Positions 14,806 through 22,501 of a stretch of 26,820 nt of DNA are shown one piece after another. The notes under the pieces were generated by a model. It was not told the DNA's origin, did not search any database, and saw only the letters and a program-made list of their open reading frames with translations. The stretch's first letter is position 1, and every line of letters starts with the position of its first letter. The translations under genes were made by a program, and so were the position numbers. The stretch spans positions 1 through 26,820 of the IMG/VR virus record IMGVR_UViG_3300017987_004248, one strand, 5' to 3'. The DNA comes from a virus.

Positions 14806-14959
14806 TTTTCCGGATTTCGAACTCTTTTTGAATGTCAAAAATGATGGCTTGTTGTTGTTTTTCCATCGTAACATCCCTGTATTAAGAAGGTTACGCTCCC
14901 TCGCTGCGGTTTCTCCCCTAAACTCTCCTCGGGTTCGTTTTTCTCGCAGCCGACAGCTT

Positions 14960-15034
14960 CTGTTATATTAACAGCCTAAAAATTTTAAATCAAGTGTAAA
15001 ATTCCCTTGATTTCGGACGTTTATCCTGTAAGAT
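14960..15034 (+). promoter_or_regulatory. Candidate promoter and dyad for the rightward operon
   Basis: TTGATT (15007-15012) and TAAGAT (15029-15034) with a 16-bp spacer form a plausible sigma70 promoter 50 nt before the holin-like gene. Upstream lies the dyad CTGTTA-TAT-TAACAG (14960-14974), a possible activator or repressor site. The rest of 14806-15083 holds no convincing gene. A minus-strand frame at 14654-14866 overlaps the regulator gene and is rejected. Confidence 0.4.
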
Positions 15035-15083
15035 GTTCTCTAACCGGAGTTTAATTGGCTGAATATTTTTTTGGGGATTTTTT

Positions 15084-15320
15084 ATGAAGACCAACAACCC
15101 AAAGCATTTACCTTATAGCGTTGCATTTATAATAATAAGCAGTATAGGTATGGTCGTCTCCTTTGTAGGCCTTTTAGGAGCCATTGTTCAGGTTTCCAAA
15201 GACGGGATGTTCGTTTTTGCCTTACTGTTCTTGCTCAGCGTCATCGTGCGCGGTTTAGCCTCTATCATAGAAGCTGTTAATGAAAACACTAATGATCTCC
15301 GCAAAAGAATGGGGGATTAA
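15084..15320 (+). CDS. Two-TM holin-like membrane protein
   Basis: In this 78-aa protein, a hydrophobic segment at about 10-34 (VAFIIISSIGMVVSFVGLL) and a second at about 42-62 (FVFALLFLLSVIV) are followed by a charged C-terminus (NENTNDLRKRMGD). The size, two membrane segments and charged tail fit a class II holin, which permeabilises the inner membrane to release endolysin. Many small membrane proteins look alike, so this is inference supported by its position at the head of the lysis/accessory cluster. ATG 15084 follows GGGGA. Confidence 0.55.
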   Translation: MKTNNPKHLPYSVAFIIISSIGMVVSFVGLLGAIVQVSKDGMFVFALLFLLSVIVRGLASIIEAVNENTNDLRKRMGD

Positions 15321-15321
15321 C

Positions 15322-15534
15322 ATGATACTAACAAAAAGATATAAGGCGTATATTGATAGTCTGAGTTATCGCGAGCTTTTGGCTCACTGGCGTGATATAT
15401 CTGCTTCTGATCCATGGTTTCAGGGGCAGACAGGCGAATATTGGAAGAAACGGATGTCTGAATTGAAGGCTATTGACCCTGATGGTGCTTTAAGAGATTC
15501 TGAAAGTATAGGTTTTCGACAGCAAAAAAAATAA
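15322..15534 (+). CDS. Small protein of unknown function
   Basis: This 70-aa protein is chosen over a frame starting at 15280 because GGGGGA precedes ATG 15322, which lies 1 nt past the upstream stop. The core, YRELLAHWRDISASDPWFQGQTGEYWKKRM, is helical and Trp-rich. No family is recognised. It is co-transcribed with the holin-like gene and lies ahead of the terminator at 15632. Confidence 0.5.
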   Translation: MILTKRYKAYIDSLSYRELLAHWRDISASDPWFQGQTGEYWKKRMSELKAIDPDGALRDSESIGFRQQKK

Positions 15535-15572
15535 ATTTTAGTATTTGCATTCATCTTGCCGAAGCGTATATT

Positions 15573-15629
15573 AGGTAAAAATTAACGGGTGAGAGTCCTT
15601 ACCTTTTGCCCGCAGTGGCCTGAAACACA
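15573..15629 (+). ncRNA. Possible structured leader before a terminator
   Basis: AGGTAA (15573-15578) pairs with TTACCT (15599-15604), and CGGG (15586-15589) with CCCG (15609-15612). The order of the arms is that of an H-type pseudoknot. The word GGGTGAGAGTCC followed by GCCCGC resembles strings in the cobalamin riboswitch core, but the ACTG box and outer stems are not found. The intrinsic terminator directly downstream fits an attenuator arrangement. The identification is weak. Confidence 0.2.
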
Positions 15630-15631
15630 TC

Positions 15632-15677
15632 AGCCCGCTGACTGAGTTTGTGAAACTTGTCAGCGGGCTTTTTATTT
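15632..15677 (+). terminator. Intrinsic terminator
   Basis: AGCCCGCTGAC (15632-15642) pairs perfectly with GTCAGCGGGCT (15659-15669), with an inner AGTTT/AAACT extension (15645-15649/15653-15657), and is followed at once by TTTTTATTT. This is a textbook rho-independent terminator on the + strand. It would end transcripts of the holin-like pair before the gene at 15727, unless an antitermination or riboswitch-like control applies. Downstream genes then need their own promoter or readthrough. Confidence 0.88.
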
Positions 15678-15726
15678 AAACCCGCCCCGAATAACGGATT
15701 GTCATTTCTACGGAAAGGAATCCGAA

Positions 15727-15939
15727 ATGCAACGTCACAGGTTATTGTTGGAGCTTAAGAAAGATGACTATATTTCTTTCAAAGTCCAGGGTTCTGATAA
15801 ATCTATCGGTCAAGTCAGGTTAGATGAAAAAAGCCCTCTGGCGTATGCAAATCTTGTATTCGAGTTCGTTCCTAATATTGAAATTATTAGAGGTCGGGCC
15901 AAGAATAAGGCCCAAAATTGTAAACAGAAAGGAGTCTGA
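15727..15939 (+). CDS. Small protein of unknown function
   Basis: This 70-aa protein has alternating hydrophobic residues (DDYISFKVQG, LVFEFVPNIEIIRGR) suggesting a small beta-rich fold. A basic tail follows. It faintly recalls CsrA-type strand order but lacks CsrA residues, so I do not assign it. ATG 15727 follows GGAAAGGA. Its last codons carry AAAGGAG, the Shine-Dalgarno sequence of the next gene, so the two are coupled. Confidence 0.5.
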   Translation: MQRHRLLLELKKDDYISFKVQGSDKSIGQVRLDEKSPLAYANLVFEFVPNIEIIRGRAKNKAQNCKQKGV

Positions 15940-15940
15940 A

Positions 15941-16267
15941 ATGAACCCCAAACTATTAACCCTCGCTATCATCCTGTGTCTCTGTGCATCTCTGTCTTTT
16001 GCCGGCTGTGCTCAAGTTAAGTATGGCGGCGCAGAATATACCCGGCTCGGCGATGTCAAAACAAAAGGAGCTTATGTCGAGAACATCATCGGCCCCGCAA
16101 AGGTTACTGTTGACCCGAATACTGGTCTGCATAACTACCTGCTTGATGCAAACGGTATCTATACGCGGTTTTCGTTTGATTCACAGGAAAGCAAAGGCGA
16201 GCTCAATATCGATACGCTTGCCGCCACAATCGCAGAGGCCGTAACAGCGGCTCTCGGCGGTACATAA
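15941..16267 (+). CDS. Small secreted lipoprotein
   Basis: This 108-aa protein has a lipoprotein signal: Lys4, a hydrophobic core LLTLAIILCLCASLSF and the lipobox FAGC (Cys about 22). The mature part (AQVKYGGAEYTRLGDV to TIAEAVTAALGG) is hydrophilic with an Ala-rich C-terminal helix. The start at 15941 is set by AAAGGAG 6 nt upstream; a longer frame from 15824 overlaps the previous gene. In the lysis cluster it could be a spanin-type outer-membrane lipoprotein, but it is not Pro-rich like Rz1, so the role is uncertain. Confidence 0.68.
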   Translation: MNPKLLTLAIILCLCASLSFAGCAQVKYGGAEYTRLGDVKTKGAYVENIIGPAKVTVDPNTGLHNYLLDANGIYTRFSFDSQESKGELNIDTLAATIAEAVTAALGGT

Positions 16268-16282
16268 CAATCTAAAAAAACG

Positions 16283-16666
16283 ATGTCAAAGCAAATTAAA
16301 TATCGAATTCTCGGCGGCTACAAGTATCTGCTCGAAGAGGAATATCTGTACCCGACAGGTATCGCCCTCGCCGCTCGCATCGAAACCGATTACCTGGCTT
16401 TGGAAGTCGATGGTGTTTTGTTAATCAAAAAGTCCTATGCATGGGACGGTGCTTCCGGTCCCGCTATCGACACGGCGGATTTCATGCGGGGCTCACTCGT
16501 CCATGATGCCCTTTACCAGCTCATACGGCTCGGCCTGCTGGCTAAAAAATATCGCAAGAGGGCGGACCAGCTCCTGCGTAAAATCTGCCGCGAGGATGGC
16601 ATGCCCTTCTGGCGGGCCTTTTACGTTTACAGGGTGGTCCGCAGGTTCGGCGTATTCGTTGTTTAA
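16283..16666 (+). CDS. DUF1353-like phage protein
   Basis: This 127-aa protein carries the DUF1353 pattern: a beta-rich N-terminus, the conserved SYAWDGASGP (about 51-60), then FMRGSLVHDALYQLIR (about 67-82), and a C-terminal AFYVYRVVRRFG. The family is widespread in phages, usually among lysis or tail accessory genes, and its activity is unknown; the invariant W-D-G and H-D pairs suggest a metal or catalytic site. It lacks a strong Shine-Dalgarno sequence and begins 15 nt past the lipoprotein stop. Confidence 0.78.
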   Translation: MSKQIKYRILGGYKYLLEEEYLYPTGIALAARIETDYLALEVDGVLLIKKSYAWDGASGPAIDTADFMRGSLVHDALYQLIRLGLLAKKYRKRADQLLRKICREDGMPFWRAFYVYRVVRRFGVFVV

Positions 16667-16682
16667 TAAGGAGACAGTGACT

Positions 16683-17075
16683 ATGGATTTTCAGTTGAAC
16701 ATCGCAATGGTCGTTATCGGCGGCTGCGTTTCAATCGTAGGCGCACTTATTGTAGTTAATCTCCGCTCAATCAAGAAGTGCCTGTCGGGCCTCGGCCTCC
16801 GAATCGATAAGCAGGATGACAGGATCGAAAAGACCCGCGATGAGGTAACCGCCCTCTCCGGTAGCATGTCCGCCTGCAAAATCGACTGTGACCGCACCTT
16901 TGTCAATAGTGAGGTCTTTCTTCGCGAGACCGGTTTTGCCCGCCGGACTTTGGAGAATGTTACTTCGGCCGTCAACAGGGTCGAGGGCAAGCTGACGGTA
17001 GTGGAAAAGTTGCCGCAGATTTGCGGTGACATCAGCAGAGAAATAGTTAAGGAAATGAAAAACGGAGCACCGTAA
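16683..17075 (+). CDS. Mu gp25-like membrane-anchored coiled-coil protein
   Basis: This 130-aa protein has one N-terminal membrane segment (IAMVVIGGCVSIVGALIVV, about 7-25). Coiled-coil-like helices follow (KQDDRIEKTRDEVTALSGS and RRTLENVTSAVNRVEGKLTVVEKL). That layout and its place two genes before the DUF3486 gene match Mu gp25 (DUF2730-type). ATG 16683 has AAGGAG 9 nt upstream. Its TAA shares a base with the next ATG. A role in lysis or assembly at the membrane is not established. Confidence 0.6.
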   Translation: MDFQLNIAMVVIGGCVSIVGALIVVNLRSIKKCLSGLGLRIDKQDDRIEKTRDEVTALSGSMSACKIDCDRTFVNSEVFLRETGFARRTLENVTSAVNRVEGKLTVVEKLPQICGDISREIVKEMKNGAP

Positions 17076-17383
17076 TGGACGGAAAAGTTGAGGCAACAAA
17101 AATAAAGCAGATGCGTCGGCTGCTGCTTAACAATATGAACCGGCTGTACCCGACCGCTCTGCAGGTCCAGACCCTTTACAATTCGATGTGCGGCTTCGAT
17201 GAAAACTACGATTTTACCCTCCTCGAAAAGGACATCACTTATCTCAAAGACAAAGGCTACATCGAGTACATCGATGACATGCTCGGCGGGGCGGACTCTT
17301 TCCGCAAGAAATGCGTCAAGCTCACCGCTGAGGGTAAAGAAATCGCCGACCGCACCCAGACCGACCCTGCCCTGGAGATATAA
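17075..17383 (+). CDS. Mu gp26-like winged-helix protein
   Basis: In this 102-aa protein, the helix ATKIKQMRRLLLNNM is followed by ALQVQTLYNSM and then the signature LLEKDITYLKDKGYIEYID, a wing (GGADSFRKKCVKLTAEGKEIADRT) and an end PALEI. This matches the small winged-helix family that sits at the Mu gp26 position ('...DL.WLeeqGLV...LT.rGldvA.GR...PGv'). The function is unknown. It is coupled to the gp25-like gene by TAATG. Confidence 0.68.
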   Translation: MDGKVEATKIKQMRRLLLNNMNRLYPTALQVQTLYNSMCGFDENYDFTLLEKDITYLKDKGYIEYIDDMLGGADSFRKKCVKLTAEGKEIADRTQTDPALEI

Positions 17384-17386
17384 CTG

Positions 17387-17986
17387 ATGGCAAAGCGAAC
17401 GCACTCATCGCTCGATAAATTGCCCGCCGAGTTGCGGGAGGCATTGACTTCCATGGTGGTCGACAACGCCTGGCCCGCCGACTTTCCTCGCCGCAAGGCT
17501 TTTGGTTTTAAGGCCGATGACAGTGAGCTTATAGGCAAACCGCGTTACGAAGACCTTGTCACTTACTGTGATCACAAAGGCTTCAAGGTTTCCAGGTCGG
17601 CGGTAGGGCGGTTCGGTATGCGAATGAGGATGCTTGCCAAGATGAAAAACGCTGGTGTGGTTGTTCGCGAGGTAATGTCCGACCTGAATGAAGATAAGGC
17701 ATCTGCTACACAAAAAGCCGTTGCTGAAATGATAACTGCCCAGACTATAGAGTTCATCGTTTCCCAGGACGATATGAGCTCTAATGAAATCAAGAACATA
17801 GCCAGGGCGATGAAGGACTGCACGCAGATTTCTATTGCTGCTGACCAGTACATCCGCACCCAAATCCAGGAGAAGGTCGAAAAGGCCTGTGAATCCACAA
17901 AGGCCAAGCTCACCAGGGCCGGTGTGGACAGTAAAAAAATCCAGGAAATCATAGATGAGCATTTAGGAGTGGTCAAAAAATCGTAA
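17387..17986 (+). CDS. Mu gp27-like small terminase subunit (DUF3486)
   Basis: In this 199-aa protein, the N-terminal pattern SSLDKLPAELREALTSMVVDNAW, then YEDLVTYCDHKGFKVSRSAVGRFGMRM (about 52-80), is the DUF3486 signature. In Mu, gp27 is the proposed small terminase subunit, recognising phage DNA for headful packaging. The C-terminal half is helical (VEKACESTKAKLTRAG). Its final codons hold AGGAG and an A6 run that bear on expression of the large subunit. ATG 17387 follows GGAGATATAACTG. Confidence 0.82.
   Translation: MAKRTHSSLDKLPAELREALTSMVVDNAWPADFPRRKAFGFKADDSELIGKPRYEDLVTYCDHKGFKVSRSAVGRFGMRMRMLAKMKNAGVVVREVMSDLNEDKASATQKAVAEMITAQTIEFIVSQDDMSSNEIKNIARAMKDCTQISIAADQYIRTQIQEKVEKACESTKAKLTRAGVDSKKIQEIIDEHLGVVKKS
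17965..17982 (+). promoter_or_regulatory. Start or recoding signal for the large terminase
   Basis: AGGAG (17965-17969), five bases, then A6 (17975-17980), read as AAA AAA in the gp27 frame, and TCG TAA. The large-terminase frame is -1 relative to gp27 and opens through this site. Either AGGAG serves as the Shine-Dalgarno sequence for an ATC start at 17980, or it acts like the upstream stimulator of a dnaX-type -1 frameshift on the A-run, giving a fused small-large terminase. Confidence 0.5.
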
Positions 17987-19365
17987 CCAAGACAGAAACA
18001 AAACCGCCGGCCCAAATCTCGCAGGGTTATTTTCTGCCCTATCAGAACGACTGGATACTCGATGACAACCGCTTTAAGCTCTGGGATAAGTCCCGTCGTA
18101 TCGGCGCCACTTACGCCGAGAGTTACAGGGCGGTCCGTCGCCGCAACCTGCTCGACCACAAGCGTGACTATTGGTTCTCCAGCGCCGATGAATCGGCGGC
18201 GGTTGAGTTTTCTCTTTACTGCCAGCAGTGGTGCAAGCTCATCGAGGCCGTGTCCGAGGCCTTTACCGAGGATCTCGAGGACGAAAAGGGCTACAGGTAT
18301 AATAATTACGTTGTCGAATTTCCCACCGGCAGCCGCATCAACTGTATGAGCAGTAACCCCCGCCGGTTCCGGTCTAAAGGCGGTGACATCTGTCTTGATG
18401 AATTCGACTGGCACGACAAGCCCGGCGAGATGCTCGATGCCTCCTCGCCGAGCACGATGTGGGGATATGATATCAGTATCCTTACCACGCGAAACGGCGA
18501 GGGCTCAGAATTCGATAATCTCGTAAAGACTGCCAGGAAAATCCAGGCCGGTCAGCTTGACCCGGACAAAGATTCCGTCCTTCCCTGGAGCTATCATTTT
18601 GTCCCGATTACCGTTGCCGTTGAGCAGGGCCTCGCCGAGAAGATTTACCGCCTCGATCGTATAGATGCTGCTGCCAGGGAGAAGTTAATTCGCGAATGCC
18701 GCGCCAAGAGCCGCAACGAGGACGCCTTTAACCAGGAGTATATGTGTATCCCCTCGGCGGCCGCCTCGACTCTCATTCCTTATGATTTATATCAAAGCTG
18801 CGAATTGGCCGACTGCATCCAGTCCCTCGTCCCCCACACAGAAGAACAGCGTCAGTACTTCCTCGGCGGCGATATCGGCCGCGAAAAACACCTTACCGTA
18901 TTCTGGCTCTGGGAGCTCGTGGGCGATTGTCTGATTTGCCGCAAAATTATCAAGCTTCACAAAACGCCTTACAGCGTCCAGCTGCAGACGGCAAGCGACC
19001 TGCTCGCTAACCGCAATATATTGAAAGGCTGCATCGACGCCACCGGCATCGGTGACATGCTTACTGAAACGCTCCAGGAAAGGTTCGGCAGCTATCGTAT
19101 CGAGAAAATCAAGTTCACCAACCCTGTAAAGGAGCATCTCGCCTCACAGGTCCTCGGCCGGATGGAGGATAAGCGTCTCCGCGTCCCTGCTGACATGGCT
19201 ATTCGTGAGAGTTTTCATTCCGTCAAAAAGACGGTAACGGCAGCCGGCAATATTCGTTTCGATGCCGCCAGCACCGAGGCCGGCCACGCAGATGAATTCT
19301 GGGGCGCTGCTCTGGGGATCGAGGCCGCCGCTTCCGAGTCAAAACCCGAGGTCATTTTACTTTAA
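17980..19365 (+). CDS. Terminase large subunit, Mu gp28-type
   Basis: From ATC 17980 the product is 461 aa. It has a packaging ATPase domain with adenine-motif-like LPYQNDWILDD, a Walker A-like KSRRIGATYAES (37-48), Walker B ICLDEFDW (137-144) and coupling motif SILTTRNGEG. The RNase H-like nuclease domain has Asp298 (LGGDIGREKH), Asp353 (CIDATGIGD) and Asp438 (HADEFWGAA). It pumps DNA into proheads and cuts it. The frame is open only from 17959, and no ATG, GTG or TTG occurs until GTG 18250, which would delete the Walker A. ATC 17980, 10 nt after AGGAG, or -1 frameshifting from the upstream gene, is therefore required; CTG 18034 is a third option. Confidence 0.85.
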   Translation: MVTKTETKPPAQISQGYFLPYQNDWILDDNRFKLWDKSRRIGATYAESYRAVRRRNLLDHKRDYWFSSADESAAVEFSLYCQQWCKLIEAVSEAFTEDLEDEKGYRYNNYVVEFPTGSRINCMSSNPRRFRSKGGDICLDEFDWHDKPGEMLDASSPSTMWGYDISILTTRNGEGSEFDNLVKTARKIQAGQLDPDKDSVLPWSYHFVPITVAVEQGLAEKIYRLDRIDAAAREKLIRECRAKSRNEDAFNQEYMCIPSAAASTLIPYDLYQSCELADCIQSLVPHTEEQRQYFLGGDIGREKHLTVFWLWELVGDCLICRKIIKLHKTPYSVQLQTASDLLANRNILKGCIDATGIGDMLTETLQERFGSYRIEKIKFTNPVKEHLASQVLGRMEDKRLRVPADMAIRESFHSVKKTVTAAGNIRFDAASTEAGHADEFWGAALGIEAAASESKPEVILL

Positions 19366-19374
19366 GGTCTGATT

Positions 19375-21750
19375 ATGGCAGAAGCTGTAAAATTAAGTCC
19401 CGAAGCCGCTGAGATGTTAAAGGCCGCCATTGATAAGCAGATCGAATCTGCCAAGAAGGGCATCAGTCTGGGCCAGCTTGCCCGTCTATGGGATACCGGC
19501 CAGTCTCTTGTCGATGGCTCTTCCAGTAAACCGAAATATCCGTACAAGCAGGTCGAGCTGGTCTTTGCCTGTATCAACAAGCTCATCAGCTCTGTTTCCG
19601 GCCTGCCGCCGGTAATCTCTAATATCAAGGAGCAGATTATCGAATCCGGGCCTGCCTATGATTTGTTATTTAAGAGTCCGTCTCTCAGTTGGGAGCGTTT
19701 TGTCACCGAGACGATTGGTCATTACGCACTCAGTCGGGACGTCTTCTGGGTCTTTACCGATATGGCCGGTCGTCAGCCCAAGGAGATTACCGTTATAAGC
19801 GGCACTCAGATGCACCCCGTCACTCACGACCGCACCGCTGGGGGAATACTTTTGGGTTGGGAGTTTCGCGGCACGGGCGGCCACCGCGCCACTTTCACGC
19901 TCGATGAAGTCTGGCAGTGGAAGAATTTCAATCCGTACGATCCTTATCACGGCATAGGCCCTGCCGCCGCTGCCAAACTGTCTATCAACTACAGCTACGC
20001 CGCCTCGTTATTTAATACCTCGGCCCTCGATAACGGCGCCGAGCCCGGAATCATATTAACAATGCCCGGCTCGCCTGGTGAAGAACAGATCCGTATGATG
20101 CGCAGCCAATTCGACTCCCGTTACGCTGGTGCCGGCAATGCCAAGAAAACAGCCCTTTTGGTCGGTGGAGTAGATGTTAAGACCGTGGCACAAACGATGG
20201 TCGATTTGGATGTGGCGACTCTTACAGACAAATCAGATAATAAAATCTGCGCCTGTTTCGAGGTTCCGCCTCCTGTTGTCGGCCTTGTCACTGAGGCCCA
20301 GTACTCTCACGGCCCTGCTCAGAAGGATTTTATCTTCAATACGATTATACCGCTGGCTCGTTTGTTCGCCGGTAACATTACCAGTGGTATCCTGTCTCGT
20401 TTTTATACCGATTCGGCTCGCGGTGTTGCCTTGAAAGATGCCCGCCTCTATCACGGACTGAAACACCTCTCGCTGGCGAGAAGGTCTTCATTCCGTGATG
20501 CATACCACAAGGCCGTCTCGCAGAACCGCTCTGTCTTTATATGGTTCGATACCGGCCAGCACCCTGTGGTCCAGGAATTTCAGCGTGAGACCGCCGAGAA
20601 GGTCCTTAATTTCACCAAGTCCGGTGTCGTCCTGAACAACCTTATAGAGGCCCACGATTTACCATACGAATTAAACGAATGGGGCAACCACTGGTGGATC
20701 GGTATAGGCCTGGTCCCAGCCGAGTATACGCTTGAGGCTGGTCTGGAGGGTCTGACCGGCCCGTCCCTACCGGAGGGCGAAGAGCCGAAGTCTTTACCCG
20801 GACCGGTTACCGAAACAGATCTTGATGTCCAGATCAAGGCCGACCAGCAGCAGGCACTTCGTATCTGGCGCAACTGGGTGACATCATGGGCGGGTATCGA
20901 GAAGGAATATTCCGAGGCGATGCGTAAATACTTCCTGCGACAGCAGAGGCTCTTACTGGCTCAATTAAAGAAAGCCCTTGCCAGCGAGACACGAGCCGCT
21001 GGTCACGAGTCACGGGCCGCCGGCGATATCATCGCCCGCATCGTTTTCGATTTGAAGCTCGAGAACAACAAAATCAAGGTAATCAACAACACCTTTTTCG
21101 GCAAGGCTGCCGAGTTGGGTATCCGCCAGTCACTGTCAGAGGCTGCCGGTCTTACCGGCGAGGCCCTTGACGAGGCTGCCGCTGCGGCCAAGTTGTCACC
21201 GAAGGTAAGGGGTAAAATGCTGATTTCGTCGAGTAAAATCACTGGCGTCAATAAAACTACGCAGCAGATGGTTACCGAGCAGTTAAGTTCCGGCCTCGAA
21301 TCCGGCGAGGGCCTGAGCGATCTTACCGGCCGCATCAAAAAAGTCCTTGGCTCCAACAGGGCAAGGGCCCTTTCAATCGCCCGCACCCAGACGGCGGGCG
21401 CTGTCGGCACCGGCCGCCACCAGGGCCTCTCCGCCGCCGGTATTGAGAAGAAGGGCTGGCTTACCAGCGCAGATAGTAACGTCCGTCCCTCCCACACCTC
21501 CGCCGGGCTCAAATACGCCGAAGGTATAGCCGTTGATGTCCCATTCGAGGTCGGCGGTGAGTATTTAATGTACCCGGGTGATCCTGCCGGCTCAGCCGGT
21601 AATATTATCAACTGCCGCTGCGCCGAGATCGCCATCGCCGCCGCCGGCAAAACTTTCGATCTTGCCCATTACAGCAATCTTAAATTTTATTCTTATAGCG
21701 ATATGCAAATCGACTTAACCAAAAACAAGGACCATAAAAATGGAAACTAA
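19375..21750 (+). CDS. Portal protein fused to a MuF-type head morphogenesis domain
   Basis: In this 791-aa protein, residues of about 50-440 match HK97-type portals: YPYKQVELVFACINKLISSVSGLP, then FNPYDPYHGIGPAAAAKLSINYSYAAS and FEVPPPVVGLV, with stem and clip regions. A long helical linker (about 480-640) leads to a MuF/SPP1-gp7 domain at about 655-760: RARALSIARTQTAG, WLTSADSNVRPSHTSAGL and a terminal NCRC (746-749). Portals are the dodecameric DNA gate, and MuF proteins enter the head at the portal vertex. In Mu these are two genes (gp29 and gp30). The join is in frame with no stop. The gene starts 9 nt past the terminase stop and overlaps the protease gene by 11 nt. Confidence 0.92.
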   Translation: MAEAVKLSPEAAEMLKAAIDKQIESAKKGISLGQLARLWDTGQSLVDGSSSKPKYPYKQVELVFACINKLISSVSGLPPVISNIKEQIIESGPAYDLLFKSPSLSWERFVTETIGHYALSRDVFWVFTDMAGRQPKEITVISGTQMHPVTHDRTAGGILLGWEFRGTGGHRATFTLDEVWQWKNFNPYDPYHGIGPAAAAKLSINYSYAASLFNTSALDNGAEPGIILTMPGSPGEEQIRMMRSQFDSRYAGAGNAKKTALLVGGVDVKTVAQTMVDLDVATLTDKSDNKICACFEVPPPVVGLVTEAQYSHGPAQKDFIFNTIIPLARLFAGNITSGILSRFYTDSARGVALKDARLYHGLKHLSLARRSSFRDAYHKAVSQNRSVFIWFDTGQHPVVQEFQRETAEKVLNFTKSGVVLNNLIEAHDLPYELNEWGNHWWIGIGLVPAEYTLEAGLEGLTGPSLPEGEEPKSLPGPVTETDLDVQIKADQQQALRIWRNWVTSWAGIEKEYSEAMRKYFLRQQRLLLAQLKKALASETRAAGHESRAAGDIIARIVFDLKLENNKIKVINNTFFGKAAELGIRQSLSEAAGLTGEALDEAAAAAKLSPKVRGKMLISSSKITGVNKTTQQMVTEQLSSGLESGEGLSDLTGRIKKVLGSNRARALSIARTQTAGAVGTGRHQGLSAAGIEKKGWLTSADSNVRPSHTSAGLKYAEGIAVDVPFEVGGEYLMYPGDPAGSAGNIINCRCAEIAIAAAGKTFDLAHYSNLKFYSYSDMQIDLTKNKDHKNGN

Positions 21751-22501
21751 ATATTTTTTTGCAAACGTCAAAAAAATCAACGAAACCGAACGCACCCTCG
21801 ACGCCGTCGCCTCCACCAGCGCCCTCGACCGTGACAATGACATCATCCTGCCGGAGGCCTTCCGTGAAACCATAGACGCCTTCAAGGCCAACCCTGTTAT
21901 TTTAGCCACTCATCAGCACCGCTTAAGCACCGGCTCCTCGCCGGTCATCGGTTCTGCAATCCCTGAATCCATCGTAATAGGTGATAAAGAGGTCACTTTT
22001 ACTATGCGTTTCGCCGGGACTCCGCTCGGCGAGGAATACTGGCAGCTCTACAGGGACGGTCATATGCGGGCCTTTAGTATAGGCTTTATTCCTATCGAGC
22101 ATGAAGACCAAAAGGATGAGCATCTCGGTTACATTCGTACATATACGAAGATCGAGCTTCTGGAGATCTCCGCCGTCCCCGTCCCCTCCAACCGCCAGGC
22201 CCTTGCCCGTGCCAAGGGCTTCTTCGAGACCGAGGATATCAGGGACGGCATCGCCGAAACTGTTAAGGCCGTCACCGAGCAGGTTATCAATGACCAGCTC
22301 GACAAATTTACTTTACGTATTGAGGACAGATTAGACCAATTCGAATCTGTTATAGTCGAATCGGACGGATTTGCGAACAGGCTGCTGCGCGGCGGCCGGC
22401 TCGAACCATCCGCTCCTGACGACAATCCCATAGCCGCGCTTAGTCAGTTGGAAAGAATCAAGAATATTTTAATTGATGGAGGTCATTCAAATGACACCTG
22501 A
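21740..22501 (+). CDS. Prohead protease (peptidase S78, HK97 gp4-like)
   Basis: This 253-aa protein has a protease fold over residues 1-155: ASTSALDRDNDIILPEAF, His58/His60 in ILATHQHR, catalytic Ser113 in MRAFSIGFIP, and Glu142 in LLEISAVPVPSN. It cleaves the capsid delta domain and scaffold during maturation. The C-terminal 90 residues are helical and carry no known enzyme motif, so they may act as a scaffold. ATG 21740 overlaps the portal end, and the stop overlaps the capsid start by 11 nt. Confidence 0.92.
   Translation: METKYFFANVKKINETERTLDAVASTSALDRDNDIILPEAFRETIDAFKANPVILATHQHRLSTGSSPVIGSAIPESIVIGDKEVTFTMRFAGTPLGEEYWQLYRDGHMRAFSIGFIPIEHEDQKDEHLGYIRTYTKIELLEISAVPVPSNRQALARAKGFFETEDIRDGIAETVKAVTEQVINDQLDKFTLRIEDRLDQFESVIVESDGFANRLLRGGRLEPSAPDDNPIAALSQLERIKNILIDGGHSNDT

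Noticed and set aside
14654-14866. Minus-strand frame starting MEKQQQAIIFDIQKEF
   Set aside because: The first residues look protein-like, but 150 nt are antisense to the RHH-like gene, the Shine-Dalgarno sequence is weak and the end is low quality. At best it is a remnant.
15573-15629. Group II intron fragment suggested by GGTGAGAGTCC
   Set aside because: No domain V, no intron-encoded protein and no flanking exon pattern; a riboswitch-like or chance structure is simpler.
17572-18414. Minus-strand open frame of 280 codons across the terminase junction
   Set aside because: It is antisense to DUF3486 and large-terminase motifs; a shadow of those genes.
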